Positions 53,064 to 61,280 of a stretch of DNA of 64,000 bases are shown here, in pieces. Source of the stretch: Pseudomonadales bacterium (GTDB taxonomy: Bacteria; Pseudomonadota; Gammaproteobacteria; Pseudomonadales; Azotimanducaceae). The notes under the pieces are model-generated. The model worked only from the letters and a program-made list of their open reading frames with translations. It had not been told where the DNA came from and searched no databases. The stretch spans positions 1,583,072-1,647,071 of the forward strand of contig JAEPOO010000001.1 of NCBI GenBank assembly GCA_017642855.1. The letters run 5' to 3'. Position numbers and translations under genes: made by a program. Each line of letters opens with the position of its first letter. The first letter of the stretch is position 1.

Positions 53064-54230
53064 ATGTCCCACCGCGAAGGTCGCATTGTCCACGATGCAG
53101 ACAGCCATATTATTGAAGGTAGGGGCTGGCTGGAGCGTTATGCCTCTGAATATGTGCGAGACAATTTGGAAACCGGTGTGTTTGATCTCAATATGCCGGC
53201 TCTGGATCCCATTATTGAAGCCGCTGACAAACGCCTCGCAGGTGAAGATCCTGAGCTGACGGCGGCAATGAAGGCCAATATCTTCGCACACCCTGGCAAG
53301 TTCAATATGTGGGGTGCGTTCGGAGCGGTGGAGAAAAAAGAAAGAAGCGAATCCCTCGACATTATGGGGGTCACCAAGCAGCTCATCTTTCCTTCGGTCG
53401 GTGCAGGCCGGTTCGCACGAGCAGACGATCTGGACGTCGTATATGGCGGCTGCGATGCCCTGAATCGAGGCATGGCCGACTTCTGCAGCGACGATGAACG
53501 TTTACTTGCTGTCGGGTATTTGTCACTGAGGGATCCCGAACGCGCTCAAACTTCGCTTACGCTTGCGATTGACCTGGGCATTAAATCCATCTGGATCGGC
53601 TCCGATGCGGTTGAAGGCAGAGCGCCTTCACACATTGCCTACGACGTCTTGTGGCGAATGATGGAAGAAGCGGGTATTCCCGTAACCCTGCACATCGGTA
53701 GCGGCCAGAACATGCCCTCTGTTTACATGAATACTGGTGTTGAGAGAGTGCTCGAGGGCAACCTTGGCAACATTGAGACCACACGCCCTAAGGATTTGCC
53801 GGTTATCCATCACTCCATCGAACGCTGGCTAACCTGCATGATTTACGATGGCGTTCTGGAACGCTTCCCCAATTTAAAGGTGGGTCTCGTCGAACTTGGT
53901 GCCAACTGGATACCAGCTGCCCTGATGAACCTGGACATGGGCGTTTCTCTTCTGGGTAAGTTTGATACTGGGCTCAAGAAGCTCAGCCTCAAGCCCTCGG
54001 AATACGTTCAGCGACAGGTCAGAGTAACACCGATACATACTGAAGATACCGGTTGGATTCTGAAAAATGTTGGGAAAGACATTCTCATGTTCAATACGGA
54101 TTACCCACACCCCGAGGGCGGTCGTGACCCCTATGGGGATTTCGAGAAAAGCTTAGACGCCGTTAACGCGACTGACGAAGAGCTCGATTGCTTTTACAGC
54201 AAGAATTTCGAGAGTTATCTCAATCTGTAA
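53064..54230 (+). CDS. Amidohydrolase-2 family metal-dependent hydrolase/decarboxylase
   Basis: A 388-residue TIM-barrel enzyme of the ACMSD-like/amidohydrolase-2 family. The metal motif DADSH is near residue 12, the VTLHIGSG segment supplies a His near residue 210, and TDYPHPEGGRDP near residue 348 supplies the catalytic Asp. AGGAG lies before the ATG. Members hydrolyse or decarboxylate ring-derived acids. It is controlled by its own promoter with a palindrome and is followed by a lipoprotein gene. Confidence 0.88.
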   Translation: MSHREGRIVHDADSHIIEGRGWLERYASEYVRDNLETGVFDLNMPALDPIIEAADKRLAGEDPELTAAMKANIFAHPGKFNMWGAFGAVEKKERSESLDIMGVTKQLIFPSVGAGRFARADDLDVVYGGCDALNRGMADFCSDDERLLAVGYLSLRDPERAQTSLTLAIDLGIKSIWIGSDAVEGRAPSHIAYDVLWRMMEEAGIPVTLHIGSGQNMPSVYMNTGVERVLEGNLGNIETTRPKDLPVIHHSIERWLTCMIYDGVLERFPNLKVGLVELGANWIPAALMNLDMGVSLLGKFDTGLKKLSLKPSEYVQRQVRVTPIHTEDTGWILKNVGKDILMFNTDYPHPEGGRDPYGDFEKSLDAVNATDEELDCFYSKNFESYLNL

Positions 54231-54289
54231 ACAAGTGTGAGGTAAAATCGTCGCAACCGCTCAGAACTCTGATTGATTTGGAGAACACT

Positions 54290-54739
54290 ATGCACCAACT
54301 GGTTTCGACTATCACACTAACTGCAGGCTTACTGCTGATCTCCGCTTGCGACGGTCCATTTGGCTTTTTTGCCGGCGGTGAACTCAGCGGTGCAGTTTCA
54401 GAAGCACCGAAGACCTGGCAACTCGCTGAAGTCTCAGGTCTTGCTCAGCTGGAAACTCGCCCCGACGATCCTTACTCCAATAACTTCACTTATATCCAGA
54501 TGGACGGACGGCTTTACGTTTACGCGGGTGATACACGAACCAACTGGGTTCAAAACATTGAACAGAGTCCTCTCGTCAGGGTAAAGATCGGCGAAACCAT
54601 CTACGAGGCACGTGCTATTCGTAAAAACGATCAGGCTGAAATTCATGACTTCGCTGAGATGTGGATCAGCCGCGGCGCCTTTATGCGGGATCCGAGAGAC
54701 TTTGAAGAGGTGTGGCTTTATCAGCTGGTTGCCCGCTGA
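54290..54739 (+). CDS. Putative lipoprotein, split-barrel (deazaflavin-nitroreductase-like) fold
   Basis: The ATG at 54290 (MHQLVSTITLTAG) starts a lipoprotein signal with lipobox LLISAC, so the 149-residue protein is probably membrane-anchored through a lipid. The mature part (TYIQMDGRLYVYAGDTRTNWVQNIEQSPLVRVKIGETIYEARAI) resembles the DUF385/deazaflavin-nitroreductase-type split beta-barrel, but cofactor ligands are not certain. If right, a lipoprotein form of this fold is unusual. Confidence 0.6.
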   Translation: MHQLVSTITLTAGLLLISACDGPFGFFAGGELSGAVSEAPKTWQLAEVSGLAQLETRPDDPYSNNFTYIQMDGRLYVYAGDTRTNWVQNIEQSPLVRVKIGETIYEARAIRKNDQAEIHDFAEMWISRGAFMRDPRDFEEVWLYQLVAR

Positions 54740-54748
54740 TGCGGAAAG

Positions 54749-55228
54749 CTAGTCGAGCAGAAGCGTTTCTTCGAACAATTCTAAAGCGCGACTTGTAAAC
54801 GCCTGCATATTTGCTTGCCGGTCGTCTGAATGAGTTTCCATCAGGATGGACGCTGTCTTTGGCCCACTGATACCAATCACACTCACGCCGGGACCATGTC
54901 CATAAGGTGTCCCAGAAGGACCGGTGGCACCCAATTCAGCGATACCCCAGATTGCATCAAGTTTCAGTCTCGCCGCAACGGCAAACGCTTCCACCATTTC
55001 AGTGGTCAACGGTTTCAGCTCTTTTACTTTCTCACGATCCAGATCCAGAAAGGCGCGTCGTGATGCCAGCGTATATACGACGCTGCCTCCCAGGTAGTAA
55101 CTGGATGCACCCGGAATAGCGAGCAGGTTGGCTGAAATCAGTCCGCCGGTTGAAGACTCGGCAACCGAAACGGTTTCTCCCCTCTCGGTTAACAGCTTTG
55201 CAATGCGCGAACTGATTTCATCCTGCAT
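54749..55228 (-). CDS. CinA C-terminal domain protein (nicotinamide-nucleotide amidase-like)
   Basis: A 159-residue single-domain CinA/PncC-like protein. AESSTGGLISANL with the catalytic Ser and ELGATGPSGTPYGHGPG are typical motifs. It hydrolyses NMN to nicotinate mononucleotide in homologues. The middle segment (LASRRAFLDLDREKVKEL) replaces the more common SNEAK region, so activity is likely but not certain. It is separated from the thiolase gene by 11 bases. Confidence 0.85.
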   Translation of the reverse strand: MQDEISSRIAKLLTERGETVSVAESSTGGLISANLLAIPGASSYYLGGSVVYTLASRRAFLDLDREKVKELKPLTTEMVEAFAVAARLKLDAIWGIAELGATGPSGTPYGHGPGVSVIGISGPKTASILMETHSDDRQANMQAFTSRALELFEETLLLD

Positions 55229-55239
55229 AGGTAGAGCCG

Positions 55240-56484
55240 TTAGATGCGCTCAATAATGATCGCTGGCGCCATCCCGCCTGCAGCACACATGGTGACCAGC
55301 CCGTAACGACCACCAGAACGCTCAAGCTCATCCAGCGCAGTACCGATCAACACAGAGCCGGTTGCTCCAATCGGGTGACCGAGCGCCATGGCGCCGCCAT
55401 TGATGTTGACCTTTTCACGATCAAGATCCATGTCGCGAATGAACTTCTCGGCAACCACAGAAAACGCTTCGTTAATCTCATAAACGTCGATGTCTTCTTT
55501 GCTGAGACCGGCCTTCTCAAGCACTTTTTTGGCTGCGGGTACCGGTGCGTTCAACATCAGCGTCGGGCAGTCGCCCATGTTCGCAGTCGCTACGATGCGG
55601 GCACGAGGTTTCAAGCCATTCTGTTCCGCATAGTCTGGTGATGCCAGCAGCAATGCGGCAGCACCGTCGACCACACCGGATGAATTACCAGCGTGATGAA
55701 CGTGATTAATCTTGCCTTCAAGCTCCGGGTACTTACGGGTAACGAGATTGCCGTAGTTGTTACCTTCACCGTCTACGGGGATATCCATGTAGAGATCAAA
55801 CACAGTTTTCAGTTCGCCGAGAGTTTCCATGGTGGTACCCGGACGCGGAAACTCCTCTCGATCCAACGCAAGAGAACCATCCAGGTTGTAAACGGGCACC
55901 AGCGACTTATCAAAACGATTTTCTTCAATCGCTCTCGCCGCTCTTTGCTGACTGACATAGGCAAGCTGGTCAACGGCTTCCCGATCAATACCTTCCAGTG
56001 TCGCGATCGCATCTGCACAAACACCCTGTTGGGACTGAGGATGCAGTTCACGCAAGTGCAGGTTGCCTGAATCAAGTACCGGCGGCACGGTTGGGTCAGC
56101 AGAGGCTGAGGTGTAACTCATCATCTCAGTACCACCAGCAATCACCAGGTCTTCCATACCCGACATGACCTGAGCAGCCGCAAGGCTGACGGATGTGATG
56201 CCCGAACCACAGAATCGGTCGAGCGTCACACCGGAAGCCTTGATGTCGTAGCCAGCGTCCAGCGCAGCCATCCGTCCAAGGTCACCGCCCTGGGAACCAC
56301 GCTGTGAACTGGTTCCCCAGATAATGTCATCGATCTCTTTAGTCTTGAGATGGTTGCGCTCTGCCAAAGCTTTAAGAACTGTGGATGCAAGATGCTGCGG
56401 ATGCAGGTGAGCAAGCGCACCTTTTCCCTGCTTACCAATACCTCTGGGCGTACGACATGCGTCGATAATGTAGGCTTCTGCCAT
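55240..56484 (-). CDS. Acetyl-CoA acetyltransferase (thiolase)
   Basis: The ATG at 56484 (MAEAYIIDACRTPRGIGK) fits the thiolase N-terminus; an upstream extension overlaps the next gene. 414 residues. Nucleophile Cys in DRFCGSGITSVS near residue 92, His in GGAMALGHPIGATG near 366, and Cys in TMCAAGGMAPA near 400. It cleaves or condenses acyl-CoA. The gene upstream is the CmcJ-like protein, which ends 20 bases before it. Confidence 0.92.
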   Translation of the reverse strand: MAEAYIIDACRTPRGIGKQGKGALAHLHPQHLASTVLKALAERNHLKTKEIDDIIWGTSSQRGSQGGDLGRMAALDAGYDIKASGVTLDRFCGSGITSVSLAAAQVMSGMEDLVIAGGTEMMSYTSASADPTVPPVLDSGNLHLRELHPQSQQGVCADAIATLEGIDREAVDQLAYVSQQRAARAIEENRFDKSLVPVYNLDGSLALDREEFPRPGTTMETLGELKTVFDLYMDIPVDGEGNNYGNLVTRKYPELEGKINHVHHAGNSSGVVDGAAALLLASPDYAEQNGLKPRARIVATANMGDCPTLMLNAPVPAAKKVLEKAGLSKEDIDVYEINEAFSVVAEKFIRDMDLDREKVNINGGAMALGHPIGATGSVLIGTALDELERSGGRYGLVTMCAAGGMAPAIIIERI

Positions 56485-56504
56485 GTTGAAAACTCCAGTT
56501 TTTT

Positions 56505-57749
56505 CTAAAAGAAAACGAACGATCGCACCACAACGTTCTTGCGGCACGGTGCATCGTCCGGTTGATTGGCATCGATGCACGCTGAATGGAACGACCATCT
56601 GGATACAGAACCGTCAGTCACAGAGTCGTAGCACTTCAGCATGGAAACCTCATTCGGCTTCTGCTCAGGAATCCAATACCACTCATGTTCCGGCCTATAG
56701 GTGAAGCGCGTGGTTTCACCGACTCGGTCGTCGTAAATCCGGTAGTTGTTAATGTAGGGCTGATCCGCGAAGGATGGCCACGCACAAAGCACAAATGGGT
56801 TCTGTTTCACCGTGTGCATGGGCTTGGCGAGATTGATCGACATAAAACGACGAGACATCTTCTCGCGCGCTTCGTCTTTCGTGTAATTCACTTCACGACC
56901 AAAGTTTCTAAGATTTTTGGTCAGCAATTCCCAGCATCGAACTCGGCCGCTGTTGTCATTGAGATCGTTGTGTACGAGGTTCGCATAGTTGGCATTAACA
57001 CCGGGATTTTTGTCATCCTGATTTTCAGTCCGGTCACCTTCGTAATGTTTGTCGAATACATCGTGGTTATAAACGAGCGCGTCGGTCGCACCCGGAAAGA
57101 AATCCAGGAGCAGTTTTTCGATTTCAGGATAGAAGACGCGTTCAACTTCATGCGCATCGTAGAAGTTCTGACATTCAGACTCACAGTGCGCCAGCGACAC
57201 ACCGAGCTTATCCATGCTCTCTGCCGAGTATGGCGATAACCCCGGATAGTATTCCTCGATTCTGCGTGCATCTTTCAGCACCTGAGGAAAGTAAAGACAC
57301 CGACGATTGTTATCCATCTCGTCTTTGCGCAGTTTTTTCGCGTCCGCTTCTCTTGAAGGATCAGACCAGAGCGCATTCGATGAGACGACTGAATAAGAAG
57401 GCTCTTCGAAAATGGTGTAGCGCATAGGCGTGACCAGACCACCTTCAGGTGCGGTGATACCCTTCTCTTTGATGTAATCGAGACACTCAGAAAAACGGCG
57501 AAACCCCAGCCCCCACTTGGTTTCGATCGGACCAGGAGGCGTGTTCTCAATCAGGTCGATGATCGCCTGGCCGCCACCTTCATCAATAAGCCGAAGTGCG
57601 TCGTTTGTAGCTGCCGTGGTACCCGAATCACCATCCTTGTCGAACGACATATAGGATAGTCCGCCGTTCGCCGCAATGGGCGGTGGTTGCCCTTCGGTTA
57701 GCTCAAGAGGCGGTACAAACGCAGTCTGCTCTGAAATCTGTTCACTCAT
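56505..57749 (-). CDS. CmcJ-like/NvfI-like protein (putative 2-oxoglutarate-type hydroxylase or methyltransferase relative)
   Basis: The ATG at 57749 (MSEQISEQTAF) gives 414 residues. The central and C-terminal blocks DALVYNHDVFDK, HNDLNDNSG, DQPYINNYRIYDDR, LKCYDSVTDGSVSRWSFHSAC and NVVVRSF match the CmcJ/GA4-desaturase-like family, best known from beta-lactam and fungal pathways. The spaced His/Asp residues could be metal ligands. The bacterial function is unknown. Confidence 0.7.
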   Translation of the reverse strand: MSEQISEQTAFVPPLELTEGQPPPIAANGGLSYMSFDKDGDSGTTAATNDALRLIDEGGGQAIIDLIENTPPGPIETKWGLGFRRFSECLDYIKEKGITAPEGGLVTPMRYTIFEEPSYSVVSSNALWSDPSREADAKKLRKDEMDNNRRCLYFPQVLKDARRIEEYYPGLSPYSAESMDKLGVSLAHCESECQNFYDAHEVERVFYPEIEKLLLDFFPGATDALVYNHDVFDKHYEGDRTENQDDKNPGVNANYANLVHNDLNDNSGRVRCWELLTKNLRNFGREVNYTKDEAREKMSRRFMSINLAKPMHTVKQNPFVLCAWPSFADQPYINNYRIYDDRVGETTRFTYRPEHEWYWIPEQKPNEVSMLKCYDSVTDGSVSRWSFHSACIDANQPDDAPCRKNVVVRSFVFF

Positions 57750-57849
57750 CGTGTTTAGTTCGGCAATGTTCGTCGCTAATATGGCATAACGACTGTCGAC
57801 ATTCGAGTCGCATCCAGATCGCTTATAAGAACCCAAAAAACAATGGTGA

Positions 57850-58908
57850 ATGCCCATGAAAATAGGGACCAGCGCACATTACGCACGCGGCAATGTTGCA
57901 CAGCAGGCAAAAGAACTGACCGAATTGGAGAAAGCCGGTGTCGATGTTATCTGGGTCGCAGAGAGCTACTCGTTTGATGCCGTGAGCGCCCTGGGATACC
58001 TGGCTGCGGTTACCGAAAAAGCCACACTGGCAACGGGCATCCTGAATTTTTTCAGCCGGTCCCCAGCTGTTCTCGCGATGACCGCGGCTGGTATCGATTC
58101 ACTCTCTGATGGTCGCTTCATGTTGGGCCTCGGCGCTTCCGGCCCGCAGGTTGTCGAGGGTTTTCACGGCATGCCTTACGATGCTCCCGTCACTCGTATG
58201 CGTGAAGTCGTGGATATCTGCCGCCAGGTCTGGAAGCGGGAAGAAAAACTCACTTACGCAGGCAAGAAGTTTCAGGTTCCACTGCCACAGGAACAAGGCA
58301 CCGGTCTCGGCAAACCACTCAAGATCATCAATCATCCCTACCGTCCTGAAATCCCTATTGCGCTTGCTACCTTGGGTGAAAAAAGTGTGGAGATCACCGC
58401 TGAAATTGCCGACGCATGGCTACCCACCTTCTTCATGCCGCAGAAGGCAAAAGAGGTCTGGGGTGACGCATTGAAACGCGGCAACGCGAAGCGGGACCCT
58501 TCCCTGCCACCACTCGAGATTTACACCGGCGGCTCAGTCGCTATTGGTGAAAACGTCGAACATCTACGTGAAATGGCAAGACCAGGTGCAGCGCTTTACG
58601 TCGGGGGCATGGGCGCAAAGGACAAAAACTTTTACAACCAGGTATTCCGAAAGTATGGATACGAGGCAGAAGCCGAACACATTCAGGAACTCTACCTGTC
58701 AGGCCGAAAATCTGAAGCCGAAGCAGCGATTCCACAGAGTTACCTGGATGCCACATCACTGGTTGGACCAGAGGGATTTGTCCGTGATCAATTAACGGTT
58801 TATCAGGAAGCAGGTGTGACCTGCATCAACGCTGGCTTCGTCGGCACCACAACCGAAGAACGCGTCAGACACTGCGACGCGCTCCGCAATCTTGTGGAGA
58901 AAATCTGA
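57850..58908 (+). CDS. Luciferase-like (LLM class) flavin/F420-type oxidoreductase
   Basis: A 352-residue TIM-barrel oxidoreductase. It starts MKIGTSAHYARG (ATG at 57850 or 57856), with AESYSFDAVSALGYLAAVTEKATLATGI, SDGRFMLGLGASGPQVVEGFHG and IALATLGEKSVEITAEIADAW, the pattern of bacterial luciferase-like/F420-dependent enzymes. Whether it uses FMN or F420 cannot be seen. It is 6 bases before the next gene and divergent from the CmcJ-like gene. Confidence 0.85.
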   Translation: MPMKIGTSAHYARGNVAQQAKELTELEKAGVDVIWVAESYSFDAVSALGYLAAVTEKATLATGILNFFSRSPAVLAMTAAGIDSLSDGRFMLGLGASGPQVVEGFHGMPYDAPVTRMREVVDICRQVWKREEKLTYAGKKFQVPLPQEQGTGLGKPLKIINHPYRPEIPIALATLGEKSVEITAEIADAWLPTFFMPQKAKEVWGDALKRGNAKRDPSLPPLEIYTGGSVAIGENVEHLREMARPGAALYVGGMGAKDKNFYNQVFRKYGYEAEAEHIQELYLSGRKSEAEAAIPQSYLDATSLVGPEGFVRDQLTVYQEAGVTCINAGFVGTTTEERVRHCDALRNLVEKI

Positions 58909-58914
58909 CGCCAG

Positions 58915-59352
58915 ATGTCGAGCCTGTCGTACAGCATCTATCCCGAACTCAACCTGGTCTTTATCAGGGCGACGGGCAACATTTCTGTTAAATCCTTTTT
59001 CGGTTCCGTGCTGGCGATATCCGATGACCCCAAGTTCGTTCGAGGTATGAGCACCTTGATCGACTGTACCAAATTAGAGGTACCCGCTACCTCAATGGAG
59101 GACGAACAGAAATACGACGAAGTGGTCGGCGAACTCACAGACGCGCAGGTGAGAAATTACAAACGCAAACTGGCGGTGCTCGCTGGTGATAACCTCGCGG
59201 CATTTGGTGTTTCAAGAATGCGCCAGGTACCGCTCAGCGATTCACTATTGGAAATGCATGTGTTCAGGGAATTGAGAGAAGCACTTGAGTGGTTGGAACT
59301 GACGCTTCCGTCAAACATCACTCTCACCGCTGATCAAGCGTTTGATATCTGA
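58915..59352 (+). CDS. SpoIIAA-like/STAS-type hypothetical protein
   Basis: A 145-residue protein with alternating strands and helices: SYSIYPELNLVFIRATGNISVKSFFGSVLAI, GMSTLIDCTKLEVP and MHVFRELREALEWLELTLP. This resembles the SpoIIAA-like fold of small uncharacterised proteins and the protein at 35648. Adjacent to the LLM gene (6-base gap) and probably co-transcribed. Function unknown. Confidence 0.6.
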   Translation: MSSLSYSIYPELNLVFIRATGNISVKSFFGSVLAISDDPKFVRGMSTLIDCTKLEVPATSMEDEQKYDEVVGELTDAQVRNYKRKLAVLAGDNLAAFGVSRMRQVPLSDSLLEMHVFRELREALEWLELTLPSNITLTADQAFDI

Positions 59353-59355
59353 GCA

Positions 59356-59982
59356 CTACCTCAACATATCCAACGCAGCCTTTGCTTCGGCAGCGATCCA
59401 GCCGAAATCCGCGGCGTTGACCCGATCCGCGGGAACAAACCAGGTGCCACCGACACACGGTATGCAGCTCTCTGCAAGATACTGTTTCGCCAGTTCCGCT
59501 GTGATACCTCCGGTTGGAAAGAACTGCAGTTCTGGTATTGGTGAAGACAGTGCTTTGATCATCTTCAAGCCACCGGCGAGTTCCGCCGGGAAAAACTTGA
59601 TCAACTCGAAGCCTTGCTCAAAGAGATACATGACTTCGGTTGCCGTGCTCGCGCCAGGAATCAAACTCACACTTTTTACTGTCGCTTCACCAATGATGGC
59701 GTCCGTGTAACCTGGACTGACACAAAAACGCGCGCCCGCATCAAGAGCCTCCTGAATCTGGGATACACGCCGAATACTTCCTGCACCAACACAAACCTCT
59801 GGGCACGACGTCGCAATGCTGTTAATCGCCTTGAGCGCACCTTCCGTACGTAGCGTTATCTCTATAGAGGTCATACCGACGGCAGCGAGACAGTCGGCCA
59901 ATGGCACTGCCAGGCTGCTGTCATCAATAACGACAACAGGAACAATCGGCGTGCTGGTAAACAGTTCTGAGGGATTCATCAA
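59356..59982 (-). CDS. eda: KDPG/KHG aldolase
   Basis: A 208-residue class I aldolase splitting 2-keto-3-deoxy-6-phosphogluconate to pyruvate and glyceraldehyde 3-phosphate. The motifs EITLRTEGAL (Glu), VGAGSIR, VSPGYTDAII, LIPGAST, LIKFFPAELAGG (Schiff-base Lys) and FFPTGGI are all present. It overlaps the MFS gene (59979-59982), so the pair is co-transcribed and may serve sugar-acid use (inference). Confidence 0.93.
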   Translation of the reverse strand: MMNPSELFTSTPIVPVVVIDDSSLAVPLADCLAAVGMTSIEITLRTEGALKAINSIATSCPEVCVGAGSIRRVSQIQEALDAGARFCVSPGYTDAIIGEATVKSVSLIPGASTATEVMYLFEQGFELIKFFPAELAGGLKMIKALSSPIPELQFFPTGGITAELAKQYLAESCIPCVGGTWFVPADRVNAADFGWIAAEAKAALDMLR

Positions 59983-61256
59983 TCAAACAGTTTCTTTGAG
60001 CTCGCGAAGACTAGATAGAAAAGTAGTCCAAAGGTCAGGACACCGGCGGCGGTCTGGAACACAAGTGCCCAGGAATCGGTTGCCGCGAGAATCAAGCCGC
60101 TGACATAGACGCCGATAATGCCTGGAATCGTTCCTGCGGTATTCGACAATCCCATAATGATGCCTGCACCTCTGGGTGCGATATCCAGGTGATTCACGCC
60201 AAAGCCGCCAGACATGGCACCGCCGAATACGTTGCCGAGGGACATGAGGGCTATCGCAAGGGGAACACTCTCTACATAACCCACAACAGCAAGCACCGCT
60301 GCTGAGCCACCAAAACCCACGGTCTGCATTAACTTTCTCACCCGGGTTGTATCCATGCCACTTCGAATGAGCTTATCCGCGAGCCACCCGCCAAAGTTAA
60401 GCGCAAGAAAGGAAAACAAAGCAGGAATCATCGTGAAGACACCGACCGATGCGAAGTCCACACCCAGTCCCCGGTTGATATACGTGGGCATCCAGGCGAG
60501 CAGCACATAAGTCCCCCAATTGGCGCAGAAGTGACTGACCACAACCGCCCAGACAGCGGGTTTGCTGAGCAGCTGTTTCATCGTCGGCGGCATCGACTCC
60601 GGTGCATCTTCTTCAAGATCCCCGCGAATCAACGCCAGTTCTTCTTTGGTTATCCTCGGGTCTTCACTAGGGTCTTTTGTGGTTGTGAGATGCCAGACAA
60701 GCCACCAGACAAAACCCACCGCGCCAAAACTGTAGAACGCAAATTCCCAACCAAATCGAAGCACGATCCACGGCGTAGCGAGCAGTGCAAACATGCTGCC
60801 AAGCGGTATGGCAGAAAAAAGCATGCCGACGGAACGAGAACGTTCCTGCAGCGGTACCCAACGACCAAACATGGCGTAAACAGAAGGAAAGGTGACACCT
60901 TCACCAACACCCATCAGGATACGGGCAACCAACAGCGCCGTGAGACCACCGGCTGCAGCGACCGGTGTCAGAAGGGTAAAGAACGACCAGAAGACAACAC
61001 CCGCACCTAACACAACTTTGCCGCCGTAACGTTCCGCCAGCCAACCACCAGCAATCTGGGTCAGCAGATACCCGATGAAGAAGGCAGAAAGAACTCTACC
61101 CTGTTCCTCGGCGCTCCATCCGAAATCTTCTGCCATGGGAATGATAGCAACCGAAATCACCACCCGATCCATGTAACAGATAAAGACAGCAAGAGCTGCC
61201 AAAAAAATGACCCGATAACGTGCGGGCAAACCGCTCACCGTCTCTGTTGCAGCCAC
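59979..61256 (-). CDS. MFS transporter, anion:cation symporter type
   Basis: A 425-residue major facilitator with about 12 helices. It begins YRVIFLAALAVFICYMDRVVISVAIIPMAEDFGWSAEEQG, typical of the ACS family that carries sugar acids, phosphate or organic anions. The GVGEGVTFPSVYAMFGRWVP block is the family's loop 4-5 motif. It lies between the OppA-like gene (24-base gap) and KDPG aldolase. Confidence 0.9.
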   Translation of the reverse strand: MAATETVSGLPARYRVIFLAALAVFICYMDRVVISVAIIPMAEDFGWSAEEQGRVLSAFFIGYLLTQIAGGWLAERYGGKVVLGAGVVFWSFFTLLTPVAAAGGLTALLVARILMGVGEGVTFPSVYAMFGRWVPLQERSRSVGMLFSAIPLGSMFALLATPWIVLRFGWEFAFYSFGAVGFVWWLVWHLTTTKDPSEDPRITKEELALIRGDLEEDAPESMPPTMKQLLSKPAVWAVVVSHFCANWGTYVLLAWMPTYINRGLGVDFASVGVFTMIPALFSFLALNFGGWLADKLIRSGMDTTRVRKLMQTVGFGGSAAVLAVVGYVESVPLAIALMSLGNVFGGAMSGGFGVNHLDIAPRGAGIIMGLSNTAGTIPGIIGVYVSGLILAATDSWALVFQTAAGVLTFGLLFYLVFASSKKLFD

Positions 61257-61280
61257 ACTCCCCCCAGATGTCTGTTCTTC

